Shown piece by piece: positions 61,188-64,000 of a stretch of DNA of 64,000 nt (position 1 is its first letter; every line of letters begins with the position of its first letter). Location: assembly GCF_001625085.1 (NCBI RefSeq), contig NZ_BDAW01000020.1:1-64000 (forward strand), in the 5' to 3' direction. Both the position numbers and the translations under genes were made by a program. The DNA comes from Nocardia acidivorans NBRC 108247 (GTDB taxonomy: Bacteria > Actinomycetota > Actinomycetes > Mycobacteriales > Mycobacteriaceae). The notes beneath the pieces were generated by a model. It saw only the letters and a list, made by a program, of their open reading frames with translations, ran no database searches and was not told where the DNA came from.

Positions 61188-63143
61188 ATGGCGACCACAG
61201 CGAAAGTCGACGCCACCGAAGAGCAGGCCCGGGCACTCGTCGAAGAATCCCGCGAAACCGACTGGGCCAAACCCTCTTTCGCGAAGGAGATGTTCCTCGG
61301 CCGCTTCCGCCTCGACCTGATCCATCCGTTCCCCAAGCCGGGCCCGGAGGATCAGACCAAGATGGATCTCTACCTCACCCGCCTGGCGGCCTTCTGCGAG
61401 ACCATCGACGGCCAGCGCATCGAGGCGCAGGGCCGCATTCCGGACGAATACGTGCGCGGGCTCGCCGAACTCGGCTGCTTCGGACTCAAGATTCCGGAGT
61501 CGTACGGCGGCGTCGGCCTCACCCAGGTCGGTTACAACCGCGCGCTCATGCTGGTCGGCTCCGCGCACGCGAGTCTGGGCGTACTGCTCTCGGCCCATCA
61601 ATCCATCGGCGTGCCGGAGCCGCTCAAACTGGCGGGCACCGAGGAGCAGAAGCGAGAGTTCCTGCCGCGCTGCGCCAAAGGCGCGGTGAGCGCCTTCCTG
61701 CTCACCGAACCCGATGTGGGCTCCGATCCCGCGCGCATGGCCTCCACCGCCACACCCACCGAGGACGGCGAGGCGTACGACATCAATGGCGTGAAGCTCT
61801 GGACCACCAATGGCGTGGTCGCCGAACTCCTGGTGGTGATGGCGCGGGTGCCCAAGAGCGAGGGGCACCGCGGCGGCATCTCGGCCTTCATCGTGGAGGC
61901 GGACAGTCCGGGGATCACGGTGGAGCGCCGTAATTCATTCATGGGCCTGCGCGGTATCGAGAACGGCGTCACCCGGATGCACAATGTGCGCGTCCCCAAG
62001 CGCAATCTGGTGGGCCGCGAGGGTGACGGTCTCAAGATCGCGCTCACCACCTTGAACGCGGGCCGACTGGCGATTCCGGCCATGTGCACGGCGGCGGCTA
62101 AATGGTCGCTCAAGATCGGCCGCGAGTGGAGCGCCACCCGCGTGCAGTGGGGCCGTCCGGTCGGTGAGCACGCGGCGGTGGGCGCCAAGCTGTCCTTCAT
62201 CGCCGCAACGACTTTCGCGCTGGAGGCGGTGCTGGATCTCTCGGCGACCATGTGCGACGAGAACCGCAATGACATTCGGATCGAGGCCGCGCTGGCCAAA
62301 CTGTGGGCCTCGGAGATGGCCTGCACCATCGCGGACGAACTGGTGCAGATTCGCGGTGGGCGCGGTTATGAGACCGCCGCCTCGCTGGCGGCGCGCGGCG
62401 AACGCGCCGTCGGCGCCGAACAATTGGTGCGAGATCTGCGCATCAATCGCATCTTCGAGGGCTCCAGCGAGATCATGCGCCTGCTGATCGCCCGCGAGAT
62501 GGCCGATGCGCATATGGCGGCGGCGGGCGCGCTGGTCGATCGCAATGCCGAACTCAAGGCCAAGGCCAAGGCCGCGGTCGGCGCGAGCGGCTTCTACGCC
62601 AAGTGGTTCCCGCAGCTGGCGGTGGGCACCGGCACGGTTCCGGCGACCTTCGGCGAATTCGGCCCGCTGGCACGGCATATGCGGTACGTGGAGCGGATGT
62701 CGCGCAAGCAGGCGCGGGCACTGATGTACGGAATGGCGCGCTGGCAGGCGAAATTGGAGTACAAGCAGGGTTTCCTGGGCCGCATCGTGGATATCGGCGC
62801 GGAGCTGTTCGCCATGTCCGCGGCCTGTGTGAAGGCCCAATCCCTGCGCGTGGCGGGCGATCCCGACGGCGTGGCCGCCGAGGAGTTGGCCGAAGTGTTC
62901 TGCCGGCAGGCTCGCATCCGGGTGCAGAAGTTGTTCGAATCCCTGTGGGACAACACCGATGACGCCGATACCGAACTGACCCGCGGCATCCTGGATGGGC
63001 GCTACCGGTTCCTGGAGGGCGGTGCGCTGGATCCCAGCGAGGGCACCGGGCCGTGGATCTCCGAATGGCAGTTCGGAGCGTCGACGGAGCAGAACCTACT
63101 GCGGCCGTTCCTGCCCTCGACCAAGGCGACGGCGACCACCTGA
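61188..63143 (+). CDS. fadE10: Acyl-CoA dehydrogenase (FadE10-like)
   Basis: A 651-aa acyl-CoA dehydrogenase of the long bacterial type. It reads CFGLKIPESYGGVGL, LLTEPDVGSDPARMAS (FAD/substrate loop), KLWTTNGVVAELLVVMARVP and RIFEGSSEIMRLLIAREM; the catalytic Glu is expected in the GRGYE segment. The last 180 residues form the extra helical domain typical of such large FadE proteins. Sequence and length match M. tuberculosis FadE10 as I recall it. ATG 61188 follows gaggagga. It catalyses the first oxidation of beta-oxidation. Confidence 0.93.
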   Translation: MATTAKVDATEEQARALVEESRETDWAKPSFAKEMFLGRFRLDLIHPFPKPGPEDQTKMDLYLTRLAAFCETIDGQRIEAQGRIPDEYVRGLAELGCFGLKIPESYGGVGLTQVGYNRALMLVGSAHASLGVLLSAHQSIGVPEPLKLAGTEEQKREFLPRCAKGAVSAFLLTEPDVGSDPARMASTATPTEDGEAYDINGVKLWTTNGVVAELLVVMARVPKSEGHRGGISAFIVEADSPGITVERRNSFMGLRGIENGVTRMHNVRVPKRNLVGREGDGLKIALTTLNAGRLAIPAMCTAAAKWSLKIGREWSATRVQWGRPVGEHAAVGAKLSFIAATTFALEAVLDLSATMCDENRNDIRIEAALAKLWASEMACTIADELVQIRGGRGYETAASLAARGERAVGAEQLVRDLRINRIFEGSSEIMRLLIAREMADAHMAAAGALVDRNAELKAKAKAAVGASGFYAKWFPQLAVGTGTVPATFGEFGPLARHMRYVERMSRKQARALMYGMARWQAKLEYKQGFLGRIVDIGAELFAMSAACVKAQSLRVAGDPDGVAAEELAEVFCRQARIRVQKLFESLWDNTDDADTELTRGILDGRYRFLEGGALDPSEGTGPWISEWQFGASTEQNLLRPFLPSTKATATT

Positions 63144-63156
63144 CCCCTCGTGAGGT

Positions 63157-63200
63157 AAATCTGCCCCTCTCTAGCTTCTTCACTAGAGAGGGGCAGATTT
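63157..63200 (+). terminator. Perfect 18-bp hairpin after fadE10
   Basis: aaatctgcccctctctag (63157-63174) and its exact complement (63183-63200) around an 8-nt loop, 14 bp after the fadE10 stop. An outer pair, ctcgtgag (63147-63154) with ctcacgag (63211-63218), nests it. It is stronger than most terminators in the window; the loop is cttcttca. Confidence 0.9.
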
Positions 63201-63233
63201 CTATGTGGGGCTCACGAGAGGCATCGCGACACC

Positions 63234-63324
63234 TATCTACAGCTTTCTAGTGTGGTGTCTAGATTTCAGTAGATATGCCGAGTGTCCCGGATAGATCGCC
63301 GGCGTCAGTTGGACAACTTGTCCA
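63234..63324. promoter_or_regulatory. Inverted repeats ahead of the alpha/beta hydrolase
   Basis: Two dyads lie in this AT-richer stretch: tatctac (63234-63240) with gtagata (63269-63275), enclosing tctag (63246-63250) with ctaga (63259-63263); and tggacaa-c-ttgtcca at 63310-63324, a 7-bp palindrome with one central base, of TetR-operator type. Both precede the hydrolase start at 63405. Confidence 0.6.
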
Positions 63325-63404
63325 TAACACCGGGTGTGAACTGCTAACAGCGCGGCAATATCCATCGACAACCGGGCAAAAGGCGAACTCTCCAGGAGCA
63401 CGTC

Positions 63405-64000
63405 ATGTCCACTCGCTCACGCGCAGCAGACCACGACGGACACCACCTCACCGTCACCGCGGCAGATGACGTGCCCATCGCCATCCGGGAATTCGGCCCC
63501 GCCGACGCACCCCTGACCGTCGTCTTCATCCACGGCCACTGTCTGCGCACCGAATCCTGGGAGTTGCTGCGCGGCTATCTGCAACCGCTGTGGGGCGAGC
63601 AGGCGCACCTGGTGTTCTACGACCATCGCGGACACGGCAATTCGGGTGCGGCCGATCCGGCCACGTACACCATCGATCAGCTGGCGCTGGATCTGGACGC
63701 GGTACTGCGCGCGGTCGCGCCCACGGGTCCGATTGTGCTGGTGGGTCATTCGATGGGGGCCATGACGATCCTGGCCTACGTCCGCCTGTTCCCCGAGACC
63801 ATCGGCGCCCGGATCATCGGGGTCGGCCTGCTGGCGGGAGCCGCCAACAGCGTCACCCGGGTCGGTTTGGGGCGGCTGTTGAACGGGCCCGCCGTGCATT
63901 CGCTGCGGGTGGCGGTGCGGCGGGCCCCACGCGCCATGCAGGCCTCCAAGCACTTCACCCGGCATATCTTCGAGCCGATCATGCGTGAGGCCACCCTGGG
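63405..64000 (+). CDS. Alpha/beta hydrolase, 3' end outside window
   Basis: The frame is open from ATG 63405 (ribosome-binding site ccaggagc) to the edge, so at least 198 aa. The fold is plain: VVFIHGHCLRTESWELL (oxyanion HG), FYDHRGHGNSG, and the nucleophile Ser in VLVGHSMGAMTI. The catalytic Asp and His lie beyond the window. Substrate unknown. The preceding palindromes suggest control by a repressor. Confidence 0.85.
   Translation, partial: MSTRSRAADHDGHHLTVTAADDVPIAIREFGPADAPLTVVFIHGHCLRTESWELLRGYLQPLWGEQAHLVFYDHRGHGNSGAADPATYTIDQLALDLDAVLRAVAPTGPIVLVGHSMGAMTILAYVRLFPETIGARIIGVGLLAGAANSVTRVGLGRLLNGPAVHSLRVAVRRAPRAMQASKHFTRHIFEPIMREATL

Overview
The window is high-GC actinobacterial DNA from a mycolic-acid bacterium, most likely Nocardia or a close relative. 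The evidence is a ponA1 / Rv0051-like pair, an rpsF-ssb-rpsR-rplI-dnaB block matching the Mycobacterium tuberculosis order, FadD5-like and FadE10-like lipid enzymes, a cutinase-family protein, WXG100 (ESX) proteins, and a DnaB intein at the site used in mycobacteria. No rRNA, tRNA, CRISPR array, insertion sequence or phage gene was seen.

Layout. 1-4.3 kb: class A penicillin-binding protein and a GT87-type membrane glycosyltransferase. 4.3-8.6 kb: a double TerD protein facing three AIM24-family genes and a coiled-coil protein. 8.6-11.8 kb: a PTS-type dihydroxyacetone kinase (dhaKLM) and a PEP mutase/isocitrate lyase relative. 11.8-14.7 kb: a coupled pair, a ketoacyl synthase III and a GNAT-ThiF fusion. 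15-17.7 kb: two WXG100 proteins, a toxin with a C-terminal ADP-ribosyltransferase, and two small genes. 17.7-25.6 kb: a Ter stress module (HAD, a PRTase-TRSP-StiP-Pelota fusion, a CitE-like lyase and a coiled-coil protein, divergent from TerD and a TerC-like membrane protein). 25.7-29.7 kb: DUF389 and EamA membrane proteins, a CGNR regulator and a second GT87 protein. 29.8-34.5 kb: ribosomal proteins, SSB and intein-containing DnaB. 34.5-42.9 kb: a dehydrogenase remnant, a methyltransferase, a duplicated-domain protein, a cutinase, a frameshifted FAD dehydrogenase and a PYROXD2-like oxidoreductase. 42.8-49.6 kb: paired LysR regulators, a ThrE-type exporter, an SGNH hydrolase and a kinase-like/flippase-like membrane protein. 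49.7-52.9 kb: FadD5-like ligase, nitronate monooxygenase and an orphan VapB-like antitoxin. 53-58.8 kb: a degenerate PKS-like protein, a ParB-like small protein coupled to an antiporter, an S4 protein and an NlpC/P60 hydrolase. 59-64 kb: a 49-bp tandem repeat, an AAA ATPase, FadE10-like dehydrogenase and a cut-off alpha/beta hydrolase.

How it fits together. In M. tuberculosis the ponA1/Rv0051 pair lies next to rpsF. Here about 25 kb separates them, and that interval holds the Ter module, the toxin cluster and the GNAT-ThiF/KAS III pair, so it looks like an accessory insertion into conserved synteny. The Ter genes plausibly make a nucleoside-like metabolite and couple it to metal or envelope stress through TerD, TerC and AIM24 proteins. 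The toxin cluster is a compact polymorphic-toxin locus probably exported by a type VII system encoded elsewhere.

The least conventional items are the PKS-like protein with all recognisable catalytic centres lost and a Ser/Thr/Gly repeat inserted, the GNAT-ThiF plus KAS III pair, the ESX-type ADP-ribosyltransferase, the class 3 DnaB intein with a four-cysteine motif, and two perfect DnaA boxes ahead of dnaB. All family calls come from reading the sequence; no database search was run.
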